A stretch of DNA of 64,000 bases from NCBI RefSeq assembly GCF_015223055.1, contig NZ_JADFBX010000003.1:124001-188000 (forward strand), read 5' to 3'. Positions within the stretch are counted from its first letter, which is position 1; the number at the start of each line of letters is the position of its first letter. This document shows positions 27,496-37,300 of this stretch, one piece after another. The notes beneath the pieces are model-generated. The model made no database searches and was not told where the DNA came from. It saw only the letters and a program-made list of their open reading frames with translations. The position numbers were made by a program, and so were the translations under genes. This stretch comes from Pedobacter sp. MC2016-24 (GTDB taxonomy: Bacteria; Bacteroidota; Bacteroidia; Sphingobacteriales; Sphingobacteriaceae).

Positions 27496-28878
27496 ATGAC
27501 CAGCAATTTCAAACCAACAATCCTACTTTGCCTGTTGATCACAGCAGCATTGCTGTGGGGCAGTTGTAAAAAAGATAAAAATACAGGCTTCAATGTCGAT
27601 GCCCCGGTTCAGTTTACCGCATTTAACATCAATAATGTCGCCGCCGAGATCAACCAGCAAACCGGGCAGATTCTGGTAAACCTGCCTTTTGGAACCGACC
27701 TTACAAGCCTGACACCGGTGTTTAATTTACCTGAACAGGCCAGTGTAACACCTGCAGCGGGGCAAAAGCTAAACATGACCGGCGCTGTAACTTACCGTAT
27801 TACCAATGGCAACGTGTATAAGGATTATACCGTGCTGGCCAAAATTGTTCCACCTTTGGTGTCATTTGTCATCAATGGCGTGGCCGGAACAATAGACCAG
27901 GAAAGTAAAAGCATTTCGCTGATACTTCCGGATGGCACAGATCTCAGGAATCTTAAACCTGTCATTGAATTGCAGAGTGGCGTTCAGGTTGCCCCGGCAG
28001 CAAACCTTGCCCAGGATTTTTCCAAACCGGTAGCCTATACCGTAACTCAAGGCAATTTGAGTGTCGTTTATCAGGTTAATGTGATCAGCAATTCCATTAG
28101 CGAATATGCTTTCCTTGGCCTGGCTACATCCAGGGCAGCAATTACCAATCCGGATGAGAAAGCAGCAGCCGATTGGTTCTTTACCAATTATCCAACTGCC
28201 GACTATGTGTCCTTTCAAAGTATAGAGAGTGGGCGTCGACTGTCTAACTACCGGGTAATATGGTGGCATTTTGATTCGGCACAAGATTTACCGGCAGCAG
28301 CATTGAGCACAAGTGTGGTCACTGCGTTTAAAACTTACCGGGCGGGCGGTGGTGCTTTATTACTAACTACCTATGCTGCACGTTATGTAGAAGCCCTTGG
28401 GGTAGTTCCGGCAGGAAAAGGCCCTAATAATGTATTTGGTGATTTTGGCGATACTGCTGGCTTTGTTGAGGCCAACAGCAATTGGGGGATTTCGTTCCGT
28501 ACACGCGAGCAACATCCTATTTTTCAAGGTCTGGAAACATACGAACCTGGTAAAGCCTGGCTGTTGCAAAAAGGAACCTTTAGGAAAAACCATACGGCAT
28601 GGTGGTATGTCAATGAATGGGGCGGTTATGGCGATGGGGCAGGCTGGCGTGCACAAACAGGGGGTGTAAACCTGGCTTCAGAGAATTGGGATGATGCCCT
28701 GAACGGCAGGGTAGGTATTGCCGAATGGCCATCCGCTACCGCAGGCAATGTGGTGATAATAGCCTTTGGTGCTTACGATTGGTATTCTGAACCGCTTGCT
28801 GGTGGCAGTACAAACAACCTTTACCTGGCTAACATTAAAAAGATCACTAAAAATGCCATCGACTATTTAAAAAAATAA
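27496..28878 (+). CDS. DUF4960 surface fructan-binding lipoprotein
   Basis: A 460-residue lipoprotein (lipobox LLWGSC, Cys at about 24). Two bacterial Ig-like repeats of about 80 residues come first (about 40-115 and 120-195; each has the TDLxxLxPVxxL pattern), followed by a DUF4960 domain (about 205-460; IWWHFDSAQDLP, GGGALLLTTYAARYV, NVVIIAFGAYDWY). DUF4960 with Ig-like repeats is the architecture of the Bacteroides levan surface binding protein BT1761. Placement directly after susD and before two GH32 genes supports a surface glycan-binding role. This is the main pointer to levan rather than inulin. Confidence 0.8.
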   Translation: MTSNFKPTILLCLLITAALLWGSCKKDKNTGFNVDAPVQFTAFNINNVAAEINQQTGQILVNLPFGTDLTSLTPVFNLPEQASVTPAAGQKLNMTGAVTYRITNGNVYKDYTVLAKIVPPLVSFVINGVAGTIDQESKSISLILPDGTDLRNLKPVIELQSGVQVAPAANLAQDFSKPVAYTVTQGNLSVVYQVNVISNSISEYAFLGLATSRAAITNPDEKAAADWFFTNYPTADYVSFQSIESGRRLSNYRVIWWHFDSAQDLPAAALSTSVVTAFKTYRAGGGALLLTTYAARYVEALGVVPAGKGPNNVFGDFGDTAGFVEANSNWGISFRTREQHPIFQGLETYEPGKAWLLQKGTFRKNHTAWWYVNEWGGYGDGAGWRAQTGGVNLASENWDDALNGRVGIAEWPSATAGNVVIIAFGAYDWYSEPLAGGSTNNLYLANIKKITKNAIDYLKK

Positions 28879-28909
28879 GCAGCCATTAACGACATCAAAG
28901 ATTTGAAAT

Positions 28910-30469
28910 ATGATTTTTAGAAAAATTATTTTAACAGGCACGCTTGCGATCGCATTGCTGGCCTGCAGTAAAGAAAAAGGAATTGGACAGGCTGAACCTT
29001 TTAAAGAGGAGGCATTTCGTCTATTCCCTAAGCCGGTGATCAGTCCGGCTGCTTCAAATGGCCAGCAAACAGGTTGGGTGGGCGACGTCATGCCTTATTT
29101 TGTCAATGGGCAATTTGAACTCTTTTTTCTGCACGATGCGCCCAATCAGGTTAAACAAAGCAGTGCGGGACAGCATCCCATCCATAAATTCAGCTCCAAA
29201 AACCTGCTGGACTTTAGTTACGATGGTGAGGCGATCTCCTATGGAAATAAAAGTACACAGGACCACCTGATTGGAACGGGATCTATGGTTAAAGCCGGCG
29301 ACCTGAACTATTTTTACTATACCGGGCACAACAGCACCAATACCTGGTTGCAGAACAATAATCCCGGATGGGCAGATGGCAATTCCCGCGAAGCGATATT
29401 GTACGCAACCAGTAAGGATATGGGCAGCTGGACAAAAAAGAATGGCTTTGTACTGAAAGCACCTGATGGATACTCCAGGAATGATTTCAGGGACCCTTAT
29501 GTTTTTTACAACCCAGAGTTTTCGCAATATTGGATGTTGGTGAGTACCCAAAGTTCAGGCAAAGGCGTAATTCTGGTATATACCAGCACAGATCCGGCAA
29601 CAGATCAATGGACGTTAAAAGGTCCTTTAAATGTCGACAGCGATTACCTGATGCTGGAGTGTGCCGATATCTTTAAACTGGACGATAAGTATTATATGTT
29701 GTTTGCTGAGGACTGGAGTAATACCCCGGGAACGCATTACCGGGTAGCCAATTCAACGGCGGGCCCCTGGTTAAAACCTGCAGATGGCCAGGATATGTTT
29801 GATGGATACCAGTTTTATGCGGGCCGTTCTGCATCAAATGGTACACAACGCTTTGCCTTTGGCTGGGCACATCGCCGTAATCCCGAAAATGATGGTGGCA
29901 GCAAAACCTGGGGCGGCAACCTGATCAGCCATCAGCTGTTTAAAACCGGTGCAGATAAATTGGGTGTGAAAAGTCCGGATGCGGTTTATGCTTATTTTAC
30001 CAAACCGGCTGATCCGGTAGTGATGAGCACATCGGGTACCGTAAACCAGGCTGCAGGTACATATGTGCTGACCGGCGGTTCGGCTAAAGCACAGTATACA
30101 TTTGGCAGCATCAATGGTACAACCCAGATTAAAGGTAGCCTGAGTTTGGCCAACCTCGTTGGTACCGCAGGTATTGGTTTCAACACACAGAAAAATAACA
30201 ACAGCAGCTATGTCATTAAATTTGAACCCGCCAGCAAACGAATCGCGGCTTACAATAACGGTGTAGAAATTACCCGGGTTCCCTTCAATTGGGAGGCCGG
30301 AAAGTCTTATTCCTTTAACCTGGTGATTGATGGTTCGGTGGCGGTGCTTTATCTGAATGACCAGGTTGCCTTAACCAACCGGATCTACAGCCTGCAGTCC
30401 AACTCCTGGAGTTTGTTTGCCGAAAACAATGTGTTAACGGTTGGTGGTTTAAAGACATCAATTCATTAA
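28910..30469 (+). CDS. GH32 surface lipoprotein, probable endo-levanase
   Basis: Glycoside hydrolase of family GH32, 519 residues, lipoprotein (IALLACSKEKG, Cys at about 20). The five-blade propeller carries nucleophile D59 in GWVGDVMPYF, transition-state stabiliser D195 in NDFRDPYVF, and acid/base E250 in LMLECADIF. A beta-sandwich follows from about 370. The non-canonical nucleophile loop (GDVMPYF rather than WMNDPNG) is characteristic of the branch containing the Bacteroides surface endo-levanase BT1760, and the surface anchor fits endo-cleavage before import. Endo-action on beta-2,6-fructan is inferred, not proven. Confidence 0.83.
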   Translation: MIFRKIILTGTLAIALLACSKEKGIGQAEPFKEEAFRLFPKPVISPAASNGQQTGWVGDVMPYFVNGQFELFFLHDAPNQVKQSSAGQHPIHKFSSKNLLDFSYDGEAISYGNKSTQDHLIGTGSMVKAGDLNYFYYTGHNSTNTWLQNNNPGWADGNSREAILYATSKDMGSWTKKNGFVLKAPDGYSRNDFRDPYVFYNPEFSQYWMLVSTQSSGKGVILVYTSTDPATDQWTLKGPLNVDSDYLMLECADIFKLDDKYYMLFAEDWSNTPGTHYRVANSTAGPWLKPADGQDMFDGYQFYAGRSASNGTQRFAFGWAHRRNPENDGGSKTWGGNLISHQLFKTGADKLGVKSPDAVYAYFTKPADPVVMSTSGTVNQAAGTYVLTGGSAKAQYTFGSINGTTQIKGSLSLANLVGTAGIGFNTQKNNNSSYVIKFEPASKRIAAYNNGVEITRVPFNWEAGKSYSFNLVIDGSVAVLYLNDQVALTNRIYSLQSNSWSLFAENNVLTVGGLKTSIH

Positions 30470-30498
30470 ATTATATTTATACCCAATACCATCCCAAC

Positions 30499-32019
30499 AT
30501 GATGAAACCTATTCAAGTATTTTGTACAGTGAGTACCCTAGTCTGCTCCTTGCTATTCCAGGTTCAATCTTCCAATGCGCAGCAAAATGCAGTGGAAACT
30601 TACCGTCCCCAATTTCACTTTTCGCCCAAAAAGGGCTGGATGAACGATCCCAATGGGATGGTGTATTTCAATGGTCAATACCATCTGTTCTATCAGCATA
30701 GTCCAAACACCACCATATGGGGGCCTATGCATTGGGGGCATGCCATTAGCAAAGACCTGATGCATTGGGAAGAGCAGCCCATTGCCTTGTATCCGGATAG
30801 CCTAGGAACCATATTTTCTGGCAGTGCGGTGGTTGACCGCGACAATACTGCTGGCTTTGGTAAAAATGCCCTGGTAGCCATATTTACCCATCACAATCAG
30901 AAAATAGAGGAGGCTAAAACTGGTTTGCATCAATACCAGAGCCTGGCTTATAGTGTAGACGAAGGAAAAACCTGGACTAAGTATAAAGGCAATCCGGTAT
31001 TGCCAAATCCAGGTATCTGGGATTTCAGGGATCCTAAAGTGATGTGGCACGAGGCTACGAAACAATGGGTCATGACTTTGGCTACCAAACAATCCATCAC
31101 CTTTTATGGATCTAAAGATTTAAAGTCCTGGAATCGTTTGAGCGAATTTGGGGAAGGCATCGGTGCACATGGTGGCGTTTGGGAATGTCCGGATTTGTTT
31201 AAGCTAAGCGTAAATGGAATCACCAAATGGGTTTTGCTGGTGAGCATCAATCCGGGTTCACCGAGTGGTGGATCTGGGACGCAGTATTTTATCGGGCGGT
31301 TTGACGGTCAATCTTTTGTCTCCGATCATACCGATACGCGTTGGGTAGATTATGGAGCTGATGATTATGCTGGAATTACCTGGTCAAACACTGGCGAGCG
31401 GAAAATTTTTCTCGGCTGGATGAACAATTGGAACTATGCCAATCTGGTCCCTACACAAACCTGGCGGGGTGCCATGACCATTCCAAGGGAACTGACACTT
31501 AAGCCGGTCGGGAAAGCATTTTATCTGAGTTCAGCGCCCGTAAAGGAATTTGCTGCGATCACCAGCAAAGCTGCTGTATTGCACAATGTGAAAGTCAAGG
31601 GCAGGTATAATTTATCAGGTAAAACTGCCGCCTTTAAAGGCAAGTATAAACTGGATTTAACGACCAGCACTGAAACCGATTTTGCCTTACAGTTCGGTAA
31701 TGCCAAAGGTGATGAATTGATCGTTGGTTACGATAAAGCCAGTCGTTCGTTTTATGTTGACCGTACCAAATCCGGACTGGTCAATTTTGAGAAAAGCTTT
31801 GCACGTAAAACGGTAGCTCCACGTATGGTAAAAGGGGGAGGTGTGTCTTTAACTGTGATTCTTGATGTGGCTTCTGTGGAGGTTTTTGCAGACGGAGGTT
31901 TGAGTGTGCTGACGGATACGTTTTTCAGCAATGGGCTTTTAAACCAGGTTCATGTGCAGGCTGCTCAGCCAACAACATTTCAGAAAATACAATATGCTGA
32001 AATTCAAGCGACGAGGTAA
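30499..32019 (+). CDS. GH32 exo-fructosidase (levanase/inulinase/invertase type)
   Basis: Classical GH32 beta-fructosidase of 506 residues, periplasmic by its signal peptide (ends SSNAQQ at about 30) without a lipobox. Catalytic residues: nucleophile D50 in WMNDPNGM, D178 in WDFRDPKVM, acid/base E229 in GGVWECPDLF. A C-terminal beta-sandwich covers about 355-500. It is the last gene of the fructan operon and should release fructose from oligosaccharides taken in by SusCD. The ATG pair at 30499/30502 leaves the start uncertain by one codon. Confidence 0.93.
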   Translation: MMKPIQVFCTVSTLVCSLLFQVQSSNAQQNAVETYRPQFHFSPKKGWMNDPNGMVYFNGQYHLFYQHSPNTTIWGPMHWGHAISKDLMHWEEQPIALYPDSLGTIFSGSAVVDRDNTAGFGKNALVAIFTHHNQKIEEAKTGLHQYQSLAYSVDEGKTWTKYKGNPVLPNPGIWDFRDPKVMWHEATKQWVMTLATKQSITFYGSKDLKSWNRLSEFGEGIGAHGGVWECPDLFKLSVNGITKWVLLVSINPGSPSGGSGTQYFIGRFDGQSFVSDHTDTRWVDYGADDYAGITWSNTGERKIFLGWMNNWNYANLVPTQTWRGAMTIPRELTLKPVGKAFYLSSAPVKEFAAITSKAAVLHNVKVKGRYNLSGKTAAFKGKYKLDLTTSTETDFALQFGNAKGDELIVGYDKASRSFYVDRTKSGLVNFEKSFARKTVAPRMVKGGGVSLTVILDVASVEVFADGGLSVLTDTFFSNGLLNQVHVQAAQPTTFQKIQYAEIQATR

Positions 32020-32045
32020 TGCTTTGGAATAGCGAGGTTAAGTAA

Positions 32046-32108
32046 TCAAGCAGTTAAATGACAGCCTGAATCATCTTTCTATATGACCGCTGTCATTTAA
32101 CTGCCTGA
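32046..32108 (+). terminator. Long inverted repeat after the fructan operon
   Basis: Arms of 20 bases with one mismatch (32046-32065 and 32089-32108; core GCAGTTAAATGACAGC perfect over 16 bases), loop 23 bases, followed by TCTTTTC. It starts 26 bases after the last fructan gene and most likely ends that transcript. The right half resembles a sequence at 44598-44628. Confidence 0.55.
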
Positions 32109-32158
32109 TCTTTTCGAATAAATTTGTACCCAAATATAGAACTGCAAATTGACCCGAA

Positions 32159-32362
32159 ATGAAAACTAAAATGAATACGAAGCCAGCCAAGACCTGTTAC
32201 AATCACATTGGTGGTAAATTAGGCGAACTATTGCTGGAAATGTTTGTGGACCAGGCATGGATACAAAAAAATGATCCTACCGATAAATATTATGTCATTA
32301 CCGAAAAAGGACAAACAGAATTTACAAAACTTGGTCTCGACCTCTCCCAAATCACCACATAA
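32159..32362 (+). CDS. Mini ArsR-like winged-helix fragment protein
   Basis: A 67-residue protein. Its sequence (KTCYNHIGGKLGELLLEMF, then YYVITEKGQTEFTKLGLDLSQI) matches what I recall as the C-terminal section of longer ArsR-type regulators, where an RTCYDHLAGxLG motif and a terminal xTxxGxxxFxxLGID stretch occur. The N-terminal winged helix is absent, and upstream DNA (32109-32158) holds no remnant of it. It could be a stand-alone small protein or a relic. No signal peptide. A second ATG at 32171 is possible. Confidence 0.55.
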   Translation: MKTKMNTKPAKTCYNHIGGKLGELLLEMFVDQAWIQKNDPTDKYYVITEKGQTEFTKLGLDLSQITT

Positions 32363-32383
32363 AGTATGAACATGATAATTGAA

Positions 32384-32391
32384 TAGATTTG
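32384..32391 (+). promoter_or_regulatory. Candidate -7 box (TAGATTTG) for locus B sigma gene
   Basis: Exact match to the Bacteroidota -7 consensus TAnnTTTG, 44 bases before the chosen sigma ATG. No clear -33 TTTG is visible at the expected distance. Confidence 0.4.
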
Positions 32392-32435
32392 TAAACTTTT
32401 TATTACATTCACCTCCAGAAAAAAAATTGGGGAAA

Positions 32436-33017
32436 ATGTCTTTCAGTGATGAACAGCAACTTTTGGTGGATTTGCGGGCTGGAGATGCTCAAGCATTTCA
32501 TAGTATCTACGAGATTTATGCTCCTCGTTTAAGTTCAAAACTGATTCAGCTTTTGAGATCCGAAGAATTAGCTGAAGATGTGCTGCAGGATATTTTCGTT
32601 AAAATATGGGAAATCCGTGAGACCATAGATCCGGGGCAGAATTTTGCGGCATTCCTATATAAGATGGCTGCTAACCGCTCAAAAAATGTTTTCAGAAGAA
32701 ATGTATACGATGAATTGATGCGCAACCAGATTGGTCAGGATATGGGTTACAATCCCATTGAAGAAGCAATGAATGAATCTGAAGCAAAAGATTTGCTTGA
32801 TGCAGCATTAAATAAACTAACCCCGCGCCAGCGTGAAGTCTACACCCTGCATAAACTGGAGGGACTTAGCTATCAGGAAATCAGCGAACGCTTGAAAATC
32901 AGCTCATCAGCTATCAATCACCACATACAAGAGGCTGGTAAAAAATTAAAAATGGCATTAAAAGATCATCATTTTGATATTTTAATCCTCTTATTATCAG
33001 CGTTTTTAAAGAAATAA
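32436..33017 (+). CDS. FecI-like ECF sigma factor (locus B)
   Basis: ECF sigma factor of 193 residues from the ATG at 32436, preceded by GGGGAAA. An upstream TTG at 32379 would put the -7-like box inside the gene and adds a non-conserved leader, so I reject it. Region 2 lies at about 20-85 (LAEDVLQDIFVKIWEIRE, FLYKMAANRSKNVFRR) and region 4 at about 120-175 (LTPRQREVYTLHKLEGLSYQEISERLKISSSAINHH). Anti-sigma, STN-SusC and SusD genes follow in the same direction. Confidence 0.92.
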   Translation: MSFSDEQQLLVDLRAGDAQAFHSIYEIYAPRLSSKLIQLLRSEELAEDVLQDIFVKIWEIRETIDPGQNFAAFLYKMAANRSKNVFRRNVYDELMRNQIGQDMGYNPIEEAMNESEAKDLLDAALNKLTPRQREVYTLHKLEGLSYQEISERLKISSSAINHHIQEAGKKLKMALKDHHFDILILLLSAFLKK

Positions 33018-33024
33018 TTTTTTT

Positions 33025-33070
33025 TGGGGTGCTAGTTTTTGTCTTTCATGTGTATTTAGTGGTATAGGTC
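33025..33070 (+). promoter_or_regulatory. T-rich TGTCTT element between sigma and anti-sigma genes (locus B)
   Basis: A T-run and GGGG, then TAGTTTTTGTCTTTC (TGTCTT at 33040-33045) and TGTATTTAGTGGTATAGG, 49 bases before the anti-sigma start. Counterpart of the elements at 4162-4200 and 47031-47072. Confidence 0.4.
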
Positions 33071-33094
33071 CTAAATGGGCCGCTACATTGGGTA

Positions 33095-34252
33095 ATGGAA
33101 CAAGGGAATAAAATTCAAATACTATTCAGGAAATATATTGACAAGACACTCAACCGGGAGGAATTAGCCCAGTTGAATGACATCTTGGGTCAAAAAGATA
33201 GTCAGGAATATTTTGAAGAATTGCTGCAGGAGCATTTCCAGGGGCATTTAAAAAATACTGCTGAATTGGAATTAAAAGCCCAGCTTATTCAAAGTCGGGC
33301 CTGGAAAAAGATTGCAAAAAGTATTCCTCAACGGAAAACACCTAGGTTGTATGCTCATGTATGGTCCAGGATTGCTGTTGCAGCTGGGCTGCTCCTGATC
33401 ACTTCGGTAGCGATATACTTTTTTAATCAGCCAAGTTCGGTCGCCACAAATCCATCTGCGCATCTTCATGACATCAGGCCAGGAACCAGTCGTGCTACAT
33501 TAATTGCTTCAAACGGAGCCAGATATGAGTTGAATGGTTCCAAACAAGAGATTGTTATAGATCGGTCCTCCATTCATTATACAGATGGAGAGAAGCTTGC
33601 TGATGCCCAAGCTGGGCAAAACATCACTTTGAATACGCCTAAAGGAGGGCAGTACCGTGTTACGTTGAGTGATGGCACTAAAGTATGGTTGAATGCAGCT
33701 TCGTCTTTATCCTATCCAAGCAATTTTACAGGTAAAGAACGGAAAGTAAAACTTGAAGGCGAAGCTTATTTTGAGGTGGCCCATAATGCCAGTCATCCTT
33801 TCATTGTAAGTACAAATGAGCAACAGGTTAAAGTGTTGGGTACAAGCTTCAATGTCAATGCCTATGCAAATGAACGCAAAACCGTGACAACTTTACTTAA
33901 CGGACGTGTTGAACTGAGTAGCTCCAGGGTTTCTGCTACTACCCAGCTACATCCTGGCCAGCAGGCTGTGTTTGATCAGTCCGGCTTCGGAGTAGGAGCG
34001 GTTGATGCCACGCTTTATGCAGCCTGGAAAGACGGTGAATTCCGCTTTAAGGCCACACCGTTAATTGAGGCGCTACGCCAGGTTGAGCGCTGGTACGACC
34101 TGGACATCGACTATACAGGAATTCCAGCGGGTATCCAGATTCATGCCTCAATAAGCAGAAATAAACAATTGTCTACCGTCTTACATGCGCTCGAAAAGAT
34201 AAGTGATTTAAAATTTGACGTTAAAGGAAGGAGAGTAAAGCTTATGCAATAA
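33095..34252 (+). CDS. FecR-family anti-sigma factor (locus B)
   Basis: Inner-membrane anti-sigma regulator, 385 residues. The cytoplasmic leader IQILFRKYIDKTLNREEL is followed by a membrane segment at about 92-111 and a periplasmic FecR domain with TPKGGQYRVTLSDGTKVWLN, GEAYFEVAHN and VLGTSFNVNAY. A C-terminal DUF4974 region covers about 310-385. It pairs with the sigma factor 77 bases upstream and with the STN domain of the next gene. Confidence 0.92.
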   Translation: MEQGNKIQILFRKYIDKTLNREELAQLNDILGQKDSQEYFEELLQEHFQGHLKNTAELELKAQLIQSRAWKKIAKSIPQRKTPRLYAHVWSRIAVAAGLLLITSVAIYFFNQPSSVATNPSAHLHDIRPGTSRATLIASNGARYELNGSKQEIVIDRSSIHYTDGEKLADAQAGQNITLNTPKGGQYRVTLSDGTKVWLNAASSLSYPSNFTGKERKVKLEGEAYFEVAHNASHPFIVSTNEQQVKVLGTSFNVNAYANERKTVTTLLNGRVELSSSRVSATTQLHPGQQAVFDQSGFGVGAVDATLYAAWKDGEFRFKATPLIEALRQVERWYDLDIDYTGIPAGIQIHASISRNKQLSTVLHALEKISDLKFDVKGRRVKLMQ

Positions 34253-34288
34253 ATAATTACATTAACTATACGGAATATCATTCAAAAT

Positions 34289-34316
34289 AGCTGAAGGTGC
34301 AGTAACACCTCCAGCT
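34289..34316 (+). promoter_or_regulatory. Leader hairpin upstream of locus B susC
   Basis: Stem AGCTGAAGGTG/CACCTCCAGCT (one A/C mismatch at the same position as in locus A) around the loop CAGTAA. It ends 60 bases before the susC start. A second small stem (TCGGA/TCCGA) follows at 34316-34330. Confidence 0.55.
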
Positions 34317-34376
34317 CGGATAGGTCCGATATTTGAAAATTAACTAAACCATCAAACTACTAACCAACACAAATTT

Positions 34377-37300
34377 ATGAACTATTTCCTTTTCCACAAG
34401 GACAAGGGGGGATGTGCATCACTCGGGGAGGAATCAAAACTAGCCAACTTGAGCACATTACCCATATTTATAAAGTTTTTACTTGTTTTATCTGTTTTCC
34501 TATCACTCCAGTTGTTCAACGAGCTGAAGGCGCAGACGGTTTCGCTAGACCTGAAGAATGCATCCTTTATAAAAGCAGCGGAAGCCATCAGCAAGCAAAC
34601 CAAATATGATTTTTCTTACAATGACCAGATCCTGAAGAAAACGAAGCCTGTCACTTTGAAGTTCACAAACGAGCCATTGGCCAGTGCCTTGAAGAAGCTC
34701 TTCGCTACGCAGCCACTAACTTATGAGATCAAGGATGGTGTGATCATTATTTACGATACCAAGTCTGAACAGGTTTCACCTTCAACTGGTTTCAACAGTC
34801 CGGTTACAGGTAAAGTGACCACTGAGGATGGGAAAACGCTGGACGGTGCGACTATCAAGGTCAAAGGAAGCGATTACAGCACCCGGACAGACCAGAACGG
34901 AAATTTCGTGATCCCTGGTAAGTATGCCAATGAGATCCTGGAGATTCGGATGATTGGCTATGCTACACTTGAAATAGGAGCGCAACGCGCCAGGGTGGTT
35001 GCACTGGCGATGCAGGCATCTGACCTGAAAGAGGTTAATGTGGTCGTCAATACCGGTTATCAAAACATTGACCGAAGGAAACTGACCAGCGCAGTAACGA
35101 CGGTAAAGATGGAGGACATCCTCACGCCCGGCATCAACACTATTGATAAATTATTGGAAGGAAGGGTACCTGGAATGATCTTTATGGAGAATTCAGGTCA
35201 AGTCGGTGCTACTCCCAAATTAAGAATACGCGGAACCTCTACTATCCTGGGGAACCGTGAACCGCTTTGGGTATTGGATGGTATCGTCCTGGTTGATCCT
35301 GTAAATGTGGATCCTGCCCAGATCAATGACCTGGATTTTGTAAACTTATTGGGCAACGCCATTGCCGGCCTTAATCCGCAAGACATTGAACAGATTGACG
35401 TATTGAAGGATGCCTCAGCCACAGCTCTATATGGTGCCAAGGCAGGAAATGGTGTAATTGTCATCACCACCAAGAAAGGTAAAGTAGGCAAGCCCATGAT
35501 TTCCTATTCTATGAGCTCAGGTTTTGCACGCCGCCCCAGATATTCTGATCGCGGGATGTACATGATGAATTCTGCTGAGCGGATGGATGTTTCCAAAGAA
35601 ATGGTGGAGCGCAAGATGCAATACAATAGTGTTACGCAATGGTCTGGCTACGAGGCTGTTTTGCAGGATTATTATGCCGGCCGGATTGGTTATGATGAGT
35701 TCAAACGCCAAAGTGATTACTATGCCGGTGTAAATACCGACTGGATGGGCCTGCTTACCAGGGATGCTTTCTCGCAAACCCATACGCTTAACCTATCAGG
35801 CGGCTCTCCGGATGTTAAATACTATTCTTCTATTGGCTACCAGAATGAAAATGGGGTTATCAAAGGAGAGAACAATAAGCGTTATTCGACCATGTTGAAC
35901 ATCACAGCGGATTATAAAAAATTCATGGCGCAGATCTCCTTTACCGGAAACTATTCGACCAGAAACTATAGCCCCTCAGATCTGGGTGTGATGGATTACG
36001 CTTACAATATGAGTCGCACCATTCCGGCAAACAATCCTGATGGAAGCTTATTCTACTACCCACGTGTGAATACCTTTAATTTAGGTTATAATTACAATAT
36101 CCTGAACGAGCGCGAAAATAGTAATGACCATTTGGAGGGAATCGGAGCCAACGTAAGAACAGTGCTTAAATATAGAGCATTTAAAGGTTTCGACCTGGAA
36201 GGTACTTTTGCCTATGGAATCAGCAATACCAATCAGGAATTGTATTACACCAAAAATTCCTATTATATCTTCAAACTCAGGGCCGACCAGCAAGCAAGAA
36301 ATGACATGGCGCCTGTAGGTGGTGAGTTGACAAAAACTGAAACCAGAAATAATAATTACACGGCCCGATTACAATCCAACTACACTACCACTCTGGGAGA
36401 AGATGGAAAGCATGAGCTGACTTTTGCGGCTGGTATCGAAACCAAGTCTTCTGAATACAAAGGCTTCAAAATGGCCAGGAGGGGGTATTTTCCGGAAATG
36501 GGGGGCTACTTTGATTATGTGCCAACTACCAATACAGGATATTATGGACAGTGGATGCAGGACAAGCTTGCCCTGGGTACTTTTGACCGGACATTAACAA
36601 ACGAATTGGCCTGGTATGGTACGGGAGGATATTCCTGGGACAATCGTTATATGTTTAATGTTCACATCAGAGGTGAACAGTCCAACCTTTTTGGTAGAAG
36701 GTCCAACAACAGTTTCCTGCCTATCTGGGCTGTTTCAGGGCGATGGAATATGAAAAATGATATTGCTGCCGATGCCTCCTGGGTAAATGAGCTTGCTTTG
36801 AAAGGCTCTTGGGGATGGCAAGGAAATATGTTGCCCGGGCAGGGCTCCAGTATGGTGATGCAGCAGGCACTTGTTACAGATGTTTATTACAATTCTCAAT
36901 ATGCTACCATCAAAAATTTCCCAAATCCGGACCTGAGATGGGAACGTACGGCTTCATCCAATGCGGAGGTTGAATTCTCTTTGTTTGGTAGCAAATTGAA
37001 TGGTTCTGTCGGATTTTTCTACAAAAAGACCAAAGACGCTTTCCTGAACAAAGTGGTTTCTGAAATCAATGGGGTGCAAACTTATGTGATCAACAGCGGA
37101 ACACTGGAAAATAAAGGGGTAGAATTGGCCTTTAGGATCAACGCAATTAATAACGTAGGTCTGAACAAAGAACGTCGTGGCTTCGTATGGAGAATTGATC
37201 CGCAATTGGGTCAGGTTCTGAACAAGGTTTTAAACAGGGTAATTAACAACCGCAACAATGTCTTATTAGACAATGTAACCTACAACAACTTCCTGAATGG

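Noticed and set aside
27862..28284. 140-codon minus-strand frame
   Set aside because: Antisense to the DUF4960 gene; shadow frame.
29054..29551. 165-codon minus-strand frame
   Set aside because: Antisense to the catalytic part of the GH32 lipoprotein gene; no domain features.
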